Source: Nonomuraea polychroma (GTDB lineage Bacteria > Actinomycetota > Actinomycetes > Streptosporangiales > Streptosporangiaceae). Taken from it: a stretch of 64,000 bases of DNA. The position numbers and the translations under genes were made by a program. Shown here in pieces: positions 8,138 through 15,515 of the stretch. The notes under the pieces were generated by a model. The model was not told the origin of the DNA. It did not search any database and saw only the letters and a list, made by a program, of their open reading frames with translations. Each line of letters begins with the position of its first letter. The stretch's first letter is position 1. Where the stretch lies: positions 6,537,501 to 6,601,500 of the forward strand of contig NZ_SAUN01000001.1 in NCBI RefSeq assembly GCF_004011505.1, given 5' to 3'.

Positions 8138-9169
8138 TCAGCGCCGGGCGGGCCCGGTGGAGCCGCGGACGATCAGCTCCGTGGCCAAGGACACGTGCAG
8201 TGCCTCCACGGCGTGCCTGCTGAGCAGGCGCATGAGCAGCGTGACCGCCATCCGGCCCATCTCCTGCAAGGGCTGGCGGACGGTGGTGAGCGGCGGCGAC
8301 GTCGCCCGGCTGACGTCGATGTCGTCGAAACCCGCCACCGACAGGTCGCCGGGCACGCTCAGCCCGCGCTCGGCGGCCGCCCGCAACGCACCGACCGCCA
8401 TCTTGTCGTTGAACGCCACCAGCGCCGTCGGCCGCTCCGGCAGGTCGAGCAGCTCGCCGGCCGCCCGGTGACCGTGCTCGATGGTCGGCTCCGGCACGCT
8501 GCGCAGCAGGCCGGGCTCGGGCAGCACGCCCGCGTCGGCCAGCGAGGCGGTGTAGCCGGCCAGCCTGGCCTCGCTGGACAACCACGCCACCGGGCCGCCG
8601 ATGATCCCGACCCGGCGGTGGCCCAGCCCGACGACGTGCGCCATCAGCCCCCGCGCGCCCGCGAAATGGGCGGCCGACACCGCGGGGACGTCCTTCGGCG
8701 CCGGGGTGCTCGGGTCGATCACCACGAACGGGAAACCGCGGTCGCGCAGGCGTACGAGCTCCTCGCCCGGCTCAGGAGGCAGGATCAGGATCGCGCCGGC
8801 GACACCTGGCCGGTCGGGCAGTCCGGGCAGCACGGCGGCGCCTTGGGCGGCCTCGCCCGCGCCGAGGACCATCTGACGACCATGCAGCTCGATCGTCTCC
8901 CCCACGGAAGAGACGATGAGCCCGAAGTAGTCGGTCAGCAGGTACGGGCAGCGGACGTACACGGCTCCCGGCACGGCGTCGGCCCCCGGGCCGGTGCGCG
9001 GTCGGGGCGCCTGGTCGCCGAGCCTGCCGACGGCGCGCAGCACCAGCTCGCGAGTGTGGGGCGCGACGTTGGCACCGCCGTTGAGCACCCGGGAGACCGT
9101 GGCGATGGACAGCCCCGTCTCGGCGGCGACGTCGCGCACCGTCGCCCGTGCCCTCCGAGCCCCGGCCAT
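8138..9169 (-). CDS. LacI family transcriptional regulator
   Basis: A 343-residue regulator. The N-terminal helix-turn-helix with hinge helix reads VRDVAAETGLSIATVSRVLNGG (about residues 10-31), followed by a periplasmic-binding-protein-like effector domain with the HRRVGIIGGP and TALVAFNDKMAVGALRA segments and the VAGFDDIDVSRATSPPLTTVRQPL block typical of sugar-sensing LacI proteins. It probably represses the adjacent GH30 glycosidase until an oligosaccharide is bound. The ATG at 9169 follows GGAGAGGGGG; an in-frame ATG at 9202 is an alternative start. Confidence 0.9.
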   Translation of the reverse strand: MAGARRARATVRDVAAETGLSIATVSRVLNGGANVAPHTRELVLRAVGRLGDQAPRPRTGPGADAVPGAVYVRCPYLLTDYFGLIVSSVGETIELHGRQMVLGAGEAAQGAAVLPGLPDRPGVAGAILILPPEPGEELVRLRDRGFPFVVIDPSTPAPKDVPAVSAAHFAGARGLMAHVVGLGHRRVGIIGGPVAWLSSEARLAGYTASLADAGVLPEPGLLRSVPEPTIEHGHRAAGELLDLPERPTALVAFNDKMAVGALRAAAERGLSVPGDLSVAGFDDIDVSRATSPPLTTVRQPLQEMGRMAVTLLMRLLSRHAVEALHVSLATELIVRGSTGPARR

Positions 9170-9231
9170 CCGCACCCCCTCTCCGCCGCTCAGGATAGCC
9201 ATACGTGCCTGCGCGATCTGAGGGCGCGAAA

Positions 9232-9247
9232 TAGGGATATATCCCTA
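9232..9247. promoter_or_regulatory. Perfect 16-bp palindrome, candidate operator
   Basis: TAGGGATATATCCCTA is a perfect palindrome in the 134-bp divergent region between the LacI gene (start 9169) and the EamA exporter gene (start 9304). Its position, symmetry and length suit a dimeric repressor controlling one or both genes. It does not resemble the repeats upstream of the GH30 gene. Confidence 0.45.
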
Positions 9248-9303
9248 CGCGCTCCGGCGCTCCAATCACTACGCTCTCGATGGTTCATCGACGGGAGGCG
9301 TGT

Positions 9304-10227
9304 GTGCAGAGCAAGACCGTGACCGGGTGGCTGCCGGGATTTCTGCTGCTGGCGGCCATCTGGGGCAACAGTTTCTTCTTCATCAAGGTCGCGGTGGGGT
9401 CGCTGCATCCGCTGCAGGTGTCGTTCGGCCGGATGGCCATCGGGGCCGCCGTCCTGCTCGTCGCGCTCGCGATCTCCCGGCGGCCGCTCCCCCGCGATCC
9501 CCGACTCTGGGGACACTTCCTCATCGCCTCCGTGGTGCTCACCACGCTGCCCTTCACGCTGTTCGCGTACGGCGAGCAGTACGTCTCGTCGGTGGTGGCC
9601 GCGATCTGGAACGCCACGACGCCGCTGTGCACGCTGGCCTTCACGCTCATGCTGCGTGCCGAGCGATCGACGCCCGGCCGGGTGACGGGGCTCGGGCTGG
9701 GATTCGCCGGGGTCATGGTGGTGCTCGGGGTGTGGCAGCCGATGGACGGCGGGCAACTGGGCGGCAGCCTGGCCTGCTTCGGAGCGGCGTTGTGCTACGG
9801 GGTCGGGGGCGCGTACATGGGACGATTCATCATCGGGCGCCGTTCCGAGCCCGCTGTGGCGCTGGCGGCCGGGCAGCTCGTCACGGGAACCTTCCAGCTC
9901 GCCGCCATCACGGTGATGGCGGGGGTGCCGCTGGTGGACTTCGGGGCGCCTGCCCCGGTGTGGTGGAGCCTGGCGGCCCTCGGCGGGCTCGGGACGGGGC
10001 TGGCGTATCTGTTGCTGTACTGGGTGCAGGCGCGGGCGGGGGTGACGACGACGTCGACGGTGACGTACCTGCTGCCGGTGTTCGCTGCGGCGTCCGGCGT
10101 GGTGGTGCTGGGTGAGACGATCAGCTGGAACCAGCCCGTGGGGGCGGTCATCATCCTCGCCGCCATCGCTCTCACGCAGGGCGCCCTGAGGAGGTCCCGC
10201 GAACGCACCACGGCCCCGGCCGCCTGA
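9304..10227 (+). CDS. EamA/DMT family transporter
   Basis: A 307-residue integral membrane protein with ten predicted hydrophobic helices in two EamA (DUF6) repeats. The family N-terminus GFLLLAAIWGNSFFFIKVAV and the second-repeat segment TSTVTYLLPVFAAASGVVVLGE are clear. EamA proteins export amino acids or other small metabolites across the cytoplasmic membrane; the cargo is unknown. The GTG at 9304 follows GGGAGG by six bases. An ATG at 9280 in frame has no Shine-Dalgarno but lies four bases after TACGCT. A palindrome sits between it and the divergent LacI gene, and a hairpin follows the stop. Confidence 0.88.
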   Translation: MQSKTVTGWLPGFLLLAAIWGNSFFFIKVAVGSLHPLQVSFGRMAIGAAVLLVALAISRRPLPRDPRLWGHFLIASVVLTTLPFTLFAYGEQYVSSVVAAIWNATTPLCTLAFTLMLRAERSTPGRVTGLGLGFAGVMVVLGVWQPMDGGQLGGSLACFGAALCYGVGGAYMGRFIIGRRSEPAVALAAGQLVTGTFQLAAITVMAGVPLVDFGAPAPVWWSLAALGGLGTGLAYLLLYWVQARAGVTTTSTVTYLLPVFAAASGVVVLGETISWNQPVGAVIILAAIALTQGALRRSRERTTAPAA

Positions 10228-10254
10228 GCCGGGCTCCGGGCACGCCAGCCCGGC
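10228..10254 (+). terminator. GC-rich hairpin terminator after the EamA gene
   Basis: GCCGGGCT at 10228-10235 pairs perfectly with AGCCCGGC at 10247-10254 across an 11-base loop, starting immediately after the EamA stop codon. There is no T-run, as is common in actinomycetes. Confidence 0.5.
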
Positions 10255-10309
10255 GGGCAGCTGGAGCACGGCGCGGGCGGGCGGGGGACGGCGATCTCGC
10301 GAGAGTGGG

Positions 10310-11008
10310 TCAGTCGGTGGTGGGGCGGCGGCCGCGGGGGGCGGGTTTCTTGCGGCCCGCCACCAGCGTGTCACCCGGCGCCGGAGCGGGAGCCGGGTCG
10401 TCGCCCCGCTTGGATTCGGACGCCTGGCCGCGGGGGCGGGGGTGCGGGGCCGTGTCGTCCGTCGGTGACGCCTCCGAAGGCGGTTCGTCGTCCTGAGCCT
10501 TGGCCGGGGTGGACGTGGCCGGGTCGCGGAGCGAGGCGATGACGCGGTCCGCCTCGTTGTCGGCGGCGAACTCCTCAGCCGCCTCCGATTCCCTCCGCCG
10601 GATCACCACCATATGGTCCACCGACACCCGCCCGGCTCCGACGACGGCGAGCAGGAGGGACGCGGCTCCCAGGAGGATCAGCTCGTTCGTGGTGATCGGG
10701 TTGAGCGGTGTCGCGACCAGGAACACCGCCAGGGCCTCGGCGAACAGGATGAGCCCGGTGATGGACACCGCCAGGCCGGCGATCAGCAGCGCGCCGCCGA
10801 TGAGTTCGGAGAGCATGGTGACCGTGGCCCAGGCTTGGGGCGCGGGCGCGCCCTGCTCGAGAAATTTCGCCCCGGTGTTGATGAGACCGTTTTCCAGCTT
10901 GGTCCAGCCGTTGGCGAAGAAAATGCCGCCCACTCCGACGCGGGCGACTAAAGCGGCAAGATCACGAAGGACCTGTTTCACGGTAATTGTCTGCCCTAAC
11001 GGGGACAT
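10310..11008 (-). CDS. DoxX family membrane protein with long disordered C-terminal tail
   Basis: 232 residues. The N-terminal 140 form a four-helix DoxX domain (ARVGVGGIFFANGWTKLENG, ELIGGALLIAGLAVSITG, LNPITTNELILLGAASLLLA). DoxX proteins sit in the cytoplasmic membrane and are linked in mycobacteria to redox complexes with superoxide dismutase; the role of this one is unknown. The last 90 residues are charged and Pro/Ser/Asp-rich, unusual for the family and probably cytoplasmic. The ATG at 11008 has GAGGTG five bases upstream; the frame also opens at a TTG at 11020. It begins 8 bp after the MFS exporter stop, so the two are probably one transcript. Confidence 0.85.
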   Translation of the reverse strand: MSPLGQTITVKQVLRDLAALVARVGVGGIFFANGWTKLENGLINTGAKFLEQGAPAPQAWATVTMLSELIGGALLIAGLAVSITGLILFAEALAVFLVATPLNPITTNELILLGAASLLLAVVGAGRVSVDHMVVIRRRESEAAEEFAADNEADRVIASLRDPATSTPAKAQDDEPPSEASPTDDTAPHPRPRGQASESKRGDDPAPAPAPGDTLVAGRKKPAPRGRRPTTD

Positions 11009-11016
11009 GGCACACC

Positions 11017-12546
11017 TCAATCACGGCTGAGCAGCATGGCCACCGCCACGGCGGTCAGGCTCAGCAGAACGACGCTCACGACCACGGTCGTGTGCAGGGC
11101 GTTGACGAAGGCCCATCGGGCGGCGTCGAGCAGCGCGCCGCCCGTGCTGCCGCCGACCTCGTGCGCGACGTGCGCGGCCGCCGCGAGCGACTGCCTGGCC
11201 TTGTCCATGCCGCCCTCGGTCACTCCGGGCACGGCGGGCAGTCCAGGGGCGTAGACGATCGTGGTGATCGTGCCGAGCACGGCCACGCCCATGCCCGCGC
11301 CCAGCTCGTACGCGGTCTCCTCGATGGCCGCGGCACCGCCCGCCTGGGACTCCGTGGCCGAGGACATGATCGTGTCGGAGGCGGCGAGCAGCGCGACCTG
11401 CACTCCGAACCCGATGCCGACGAAGCAGATCGCCAGCATCAGGGGATGGCTCTCGACGCCCCAGCCCAGCGTGGGGGTCAGGGACAGCGCCACGAGCCCG
11501 AGGCCGCCGCTCATCGTCGCCCGCATGCCGATCCTGGGCAGGATGTGGGCCGCGGCGAGCCCGCCGCCGATGGCCGACAACACCAGCGGCAACATCCTGA
11601 CCGCGGCGCGCAGCGGGCTGTCGCCGAGCACCAGTTGCAGGTATTGGGCGAGCATGAGCTGCAGCCCCACCAGCGCGAACACGCCGAGCAGCACCCCGGC
11701 CACACCGGTGGTGAACTCGCGCCGCCGGAACAGCCCGACCTCCAGCAGCGGCACCCGCAGCCGGGTCTGCCGCCGGACGAACACGATCAGCAGGGCCAGC
11801 CCGGCCAGGAACACCAGCACGGACGCCCACAGCGGCATCAGGCTGCCCGAACCGGCCTCCTTGAGCCCGAACGCCAGCGCCAGGATCCCGAGCACCGACA
11901 ACACCGCGCTGACGGCGTCCCAGGGCCGGCCCTTGCGCACCGGCGACTCGGGCAGCAGGCGGACGGCGGCGGGCAGGAGCACCAGCAGGATCGGCACGTT
12001 GATGAGGAACACCGAGCCCCACCAGATGCCGACCAGCACGCCGCCGACGAGCGGCCCGACCGCCGCCCCGGCCGCGGCGACCGCGCTCCAGACGCCCAGG
12101 GCGATGGCCCGCTCGCGCCGGTCGGTGAACACCTGGCGGATGAGCGAGAGCGTGGCCGGCATGATCATGGCGCCGCCGATGCCGAGCAGTGCCCTGGCGA
12201 GGATCAGCGTCAGCGGCGTCGGGGCGAAGGCGGCCGCGGCCGAGGCCACGCCGAACAGGACGTAGCCGCACAACACCAGCCGTTTGCGCCCGTACTTGTC
12301 GCCTAGCGTGCCGAACATGATCAGCAGCGGCGCGACCACCAGCGAGTAAATGTCGATGATCCACAGCAGCTGCACCGCCGAGGGCTCCAGCGCGGCCGTG
12401 AGCGCGGGCACCGCGATGTGCAGGACCGTGGCGTCGACCGTGATCAGCAGCAGGCTCAGACAGAGCAGTACGAGAATGGACCAGCGGTTGTCTCCGCGCC
12501 CGCGATCGGCAGTCCGTACGGGGGGTGCGGCCTGTGTGACGGTCAT
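11017..12546 (-). CDS. MFS transporter, DHA2 (14-helix) drug exporter type
   Basis: A 509-residue protein with about 14 transmembrane helices. Motif A appears as GTLGDKYGRKRL after helix 2, and the first helix carries the VDATVLHIAVPAL signature of DHA2 drug:H+ antiporters (QacA/SmvA type). The motif C-like stretch is GAAVGPLVGGVLVG. It probably exports toxic organic cations or antibiotics. The ATG at 12546 has an excellent Shine-Dalgarno (AAGGAGG). The upstream region holds two dyads likely to bind a repressor, but no TetR/MarR gene is adjacent. The DoxX gene follows after 8 bp. Confidence 0.9.
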   Translation of the reverse strand: MTVTQAAPPVRTADRGRGDNRWSILVLLCLSLLLITVDATVLHIAVPALTAALEPSAVQLLWIIDIYSLVVAPLLIMFGTLGDKYGRKRLVLCGYVLFGVASAAAAFAPTPLTLILARALLGIGGAMIMPATLSLIRQVFTDRRERAIALGVWSAVAAAGAAVGPLVGGVLVGIWWGSVFLINVPILLVLLPAAVRLLPESPVRKGRPWDAVSAVLSVLGILALAFGLKEAGSGSLMPLWASVLVFLAGLALLIVFVRRQTRLRVPLLEVGLFRRREFTTGVAGVLLGVFALVGLQLMLAQYLQLVLGDSPLRAAVRMLPLVLSAIGGGLAAAHILPRIGMRATMSGGLGLVALSLTPTLGWGVESHPLMLAICFVGIGFGVQVALLAASDTIMSSATESQAGGAAAIEETAYELGAGMGVAVLGTITTIVYAPGLPAVPGVTEGGMDKARQSLAAAAHVAHEVGGSTGGALLDAARWAFVNALHTTVVVSVVLLSLTAVAVAMLLSRD

Positions 12547-12735
12547 GGGCCTCCTTGCAGGCCAATCCGTTGACAGGGCCCGCACGTGCTATTCGGTCGG
12601 CCGCTTGCGAACCGCGCCTGACGACGCTCGCTCCTTTCGAGCACTGGCGCCCCGGCTCGCGCGCTCCGGCTTGCGTGGCAGCTTAGGCTATGCGACGCGC
12701 TTGTCATAGCGGTATCGCCTGATCCACGGTGGCCC

Positions 12736-12772
12736 GTACCTCTCTAGAGAGATACAGCCATATGTCGGTATC
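12736..12772. promoter_or_regulatory. Two abutting operator-like dyads upstream of the MFS exporter and TPR genes
   Basis: A near-perfect 20-bp palindrome with core CTCTCTAGAGAG lies at 12736-12755 (GTA and TAC at the outer ends, one mismatched pair). It runs straight into a second dyad at 12751-12772 of the form GATAC-N3-CATATG-N3-GTATC. Both are AT-richer than their surroundings and sit between divergent genes, about 190 bp upstream of the MFS start and 28 bp upstream of the TPR gene start. Confidence 0.45.
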
Positions 12773-12799
12773 TATCCAACATTCATCCGTCAGCCGATC

Positions 12800-14539
12800 A
12801 TGGGTCACGTGGGGACCCATGGAAGTGGCAGCAATGACGATATTCCCGATAGGTCCTCACGCGACTGGTGTGTCGAGGCCCTGACCAGGCTCAACGCAGG
12901 TCGCCCGGAGTCCGCGCTGGACGCCGCGCGCCGGGCGGTGGACCTGGATCCGGGCGCCGAGTGGGCGTACCGGCTCATCAGCCTCGCCCACGAGCGGCTG
13001 GGCCGTGACGCGGACGCGGTGCCGGCGGCGGAGCGGGCGGTGGAGCTGGCCCGCGGCTCCTGGCCGGCCCGCCTGCGGCTGGCCGCGATCCTGCGCAGGA
13101 CGCCGGGCCGCTGGCAGGAGGCGGCCGGGCACGCGGAGCTGGCCAGGAAGTTCGCGCCGGAGGAGGCCGACCCCGAGGTCATGCTGGGCGACCTGGCGCT
13201 GCTGCGGGGCGACCACGCCGGCGCCGAGTCCTCCTACCTGGAGGCGCTCGCCGCCGACCCCCGGCATCGGCAGGCCCGCGTCAATCTGGGCCTGTCGCTG
13301 CTGCGCTGGGACCGTCCGCGCCCGCACCACGATCCGGCCTGGCCGGTGGACCCGCGCGACACCGGCCGGGCCCGGCGGGCGCTGGAGGTGTGGTCACGGC
13401 AGTCGCGGCTGCTCGTCGCTCTCGCCACAGTGGCGATCGCGGTGTCGGCGTTGTTCTTCGACTGGGGCGCGCAGGCGCAGCTCGGCGGGTTCGCGGTGCT
13501 CGTCCTGCTGGTGCCGCTGACGATCAGGCAGGCGCGGCGGGTCGGCCTCTGGTCGTACGTGCCCGCCATGTTCGGCAGGGACCCGTGGCTGGGCGCGGGC
13601 GTCGTGTCGGCCGCGGTGTCGGTGCTCGCGTTCGCCGCGTGGTTGGTGCTGGGGGCGATGCCCTCGGTGCCGACCTCGTTCGATCCGGTGTGGGCGGGGC
13701 TGGCGGGCATCGTGGTGCTGGGCTGGCCGGCTCTGGCGGCCGTCCGGGCGCTGGCGGAGGCGTGGCGGGGCCGGCCGCTGGCGGCGCTGGAGCAGTCGCT
13801 GCTGGCCGGCGCCGACCGCACCGCCAGGAGGAACGTGGGTGTCACGCTCTGGATCCTGCTCTGCAGGACCTGGTCGGTGCTGGTGCCGGTGGTCGGCGGG
13901 GCGCTCGTGGTGGAGCCGCGGGCCGCCCTGGCGGCGCTGGCCGTGCCGTACCCGATGGTGCGCGGCTACCTGCGCGCCCGGCACCGCGACGACGCGTGGC
14001 TGGTCACCGCGACGGGGTTGGTCGTGCTCGCCGCCGTGGCCTGCGCGGCGGGCGGGGTTCTGGGCTCGGCGTGGGCCTGGCGCATCGGTCTCGGCGCCCT
14101 CGGGGCGGCCGTGGCCGTGTTCGCGGCGCGGGCGTTGCGGGCGTGGTGGCGGGGCGGGCCGGGGCCGTGGCGGTCCTCACTGATCATGTGCGACCTGCCC
14201 ATGGGCGCCGCGCCGTCCGTCCCGCTGACCCCTGAGGTGCGCCAGACCTTCTCGTACGCCCGCAGCATCGTCCTGTCCTACGGCGACCAGCTGGGTCCCC
14301 GGGTCGTGGGGGCGGCCGCGTCCGTCACGTCCACCGGCGAGCTGCGGCTGATCGCGGAGACCGAGGCGTGGGAGGCGATCGAGGCCGACCCCCGGGTGGC
14401 GGTGTTCGCGGCCGACCCGCTGCAGCGGCGGTTCTGGGTGGAGGTGCGGGGCATCGCCCTGCCTGACTCGGACATCCTGCGCGTCACCCCGAAAGAGGTG
14501 CTCGTCGGCGAATTCCCTGGGCGACACCAGCGCCGCTGA
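12800..14539 (+). CDS. TPR-repeat protein with multi-helix membrane domain
   Basis: 579 residues. Residues about 25-175 hold four tetratricopeptide-like helix pairs (ALDAARRAVDLDPG, AVPAAERAVELARG, AAGHAELARKFAPEE, AESSYLEALAADPRHRQARVNLG). Residues about 195-450 contain eight or so hydrophobic helices, and a soluble C-terminal domain of about 120 residues follows. TPRs bind partner proteins, so a membrane scaffold role is plausible; no enzymatic motif is seen. The start is uncertain: ATG 12800 has no Shine-Dalgarno and no clear -10 box at leaderless distance. The gene ends one base before the -10 box of the next gene. Confidence 0.75.
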   Translation: MGHVGTHGSGSNDDIPDRSSRDWCVEALTRLNAGRPESALDAARRAVDLDPGAEWAYRLISLAHERLGRDADAVPAAERAVELARGSWPARLRLAAILRRTPGRWQEAAGHAELARKFAPEEADPEVMLGDLALLRGDHAGAESSYLEALAADPRHRQARVNLGLSLLRWDRPRPHHDPAWPVDPRDTGRARRALEVWSRQSRLLVALATVAIAVSALFFDWGAQAQLGGFAVLVLLVPLTIRQARRVGLWSYVPAMFGRDPWLGAGVVSAAVSVLAFAAWLVLGAMPSVPTSFDPVWAGLAGIVVLGWPALAAVRALAEAWRGRPLAALEQSLLAGADRTARRNVGVTLWILLCRTWSVLVPVVGGALVVEPRAALAALAVPYPMVRGYLRARHRDDAWLVTATGLVVLAAVACAAGGVLGSAWAWRIGLGALGAAVAVFAARALRAWWRGGPGPWRSSLIMCDLPMGAAPSVPLTPEVRQTFSYARSIVLSYGDQLGPRVVGAAASVTSTGELRLIAETEAWEAIEADPRVAVFAADPLQRRFWVEVRGIALPDSDILRVTPKEVLVGEFPGRHQRR

Positions 14540-14540
14540 C

Positions 14541-14557
14541 TAGAATATAGTTCTATG
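14541..14557 (+). promoter_or_regulatory. Leaderless promoter -10 box (TAGAAT) for the haloalkane dehalogenase gene
   Basis: TAGAAT at 14541-14546 is followed by 8 bases and the ATG at 14555, with no Shine-Dalgarno. The run from TAGAATAT to TTCTATG matches the start region of the thioesterase gene at 876 in all but two or three bases. Confidence 0.55.
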
Positions 14558-15451
14558 CGAACCTTGCGCACGCCCGAGGAACGTTTCGCGGATCTGCCCG
14601 ATTTCCCCTACGAGCCTCGGTACGCAGAGGTGGCCGACGGCCTGCGCATGGCCTACGTGGAGGCGGGACCCGGTGACGGCCAGCCCGTCGTGCTGCTGCA
14701 CGGTGAGCCGACCTGGTCCTTCCTCTACCGGCACGTCATGCCCGAGCTGGCCGCGGCCGGGCTGCGCGCGATCGCGGTCGACCTGGTCGGGTTCGGCCGC
14801 TCCGACAAGCCTGCCGACATCTCCGACCACACCTACGCCAGGCACGTCGAATGGACCCGCGCCCTGCTGCTGGACGCGCTCACACTGAGCGGCGTCACCG
14901 TGGTCGGCCAGGACTGGGGCGGGCTGATCGGATTGCGGATCGCGGCCGAGCACCCCGGGAGCGTCGCCAGGATCGTGGCGGCCAACACGGGCTTGCCCAC
15001 GGGTGACATTCCCATGCCCGAGGTGTGGCACCGGTTCAAGGACGCGGTGCTGAAGGCCCCGGTGCTCGACATCGCCAGATTGGTCCAGGCGGGCTGCAAG
15101 AGCGAGCTGCCCGCGGAGGTGCGGGCGGCCTACGACGCGCCGTTCCCCGACGAGTCGTACAAGGCGGGTCCGCGGGCCATGCCGGGGCTCGTGCCGATCA
15201 GCCCCGACGATCCCGCCGCACCGGCCAACCGCGCTGCCTGGGAGGTCCTCACGACGCTCGATCGGCCGTTCCTGGTGGCGTTCTCCGACGGAGATCCGAT
15301 CACCGGCGGCATGGCGCCCATTCTCCTCAAATCGATCTCGGGCACGTCCGGCCTGGCCCACCCTGTGATCCACGGTGCGGGACACTTCCTCCAGGAGGAC
15401 GCGGGGGCGGAACTCGGGCGGCGGATCGCCGCTTTCGTGACCTCCACCTAG
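14555..15451 (+). CDS. Haloalkane dehalogenase-like alpha/beta hydrolase
   Basis: A 298-residue alpha/beta hydrolase of the haloalkane dehalogenase type. HGEPTWSFLYRHVMPEL carries the oxyanion-hole segment and the halide-binding Trp after HGEP. The nucleophile elbow VVGQDWGGLIG puts Asp at residue 120. The catalytic acid region is LVAFSDGDPI, and HGAGHFLQED supplies the His. These enzymes hydrolyse C-halogen bonds to an alcohol plus halide in the cytoplasm. The genuine substrate may be a natural haloorganic or another ester, so dehalogenase activity is inferred. Unlinked in function to its neighbours as far as I can see. Confidence 0.87.
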   Translation: MRTLRTPEERFADLPDFPYEPRYAEVADGLRMAYVEAGPGDGQPVVLLHGEPTWSFLYRHVMPELAAAGLRAIAVDLVGFGRSDKPADISDHTYARHVEWTRALLLDALTLSGVTVVGQDWGGLIGLRIAAEHPGSVARIVAANTGLPTGDIPMPEVWHRFKDAVLKAPVLDIARLVQAGCKSELPAEVRAAYDAPFPDESYKAGPRAMPGLVPISPDDPAAPANRAAWEVLTTLDRPFLVAFSDGDPITGGMAPILLKSISGTSGLAHPVIHGAGHFLQEDAGAELGRRIAAFVTST

Positions 15452-15515
15452 CGTGTCAGGAGCCCCCACTCTTCGGTCCCGTGCGGTATAACCGGGGGCG
15501 GACCGGGGAGGCGTG

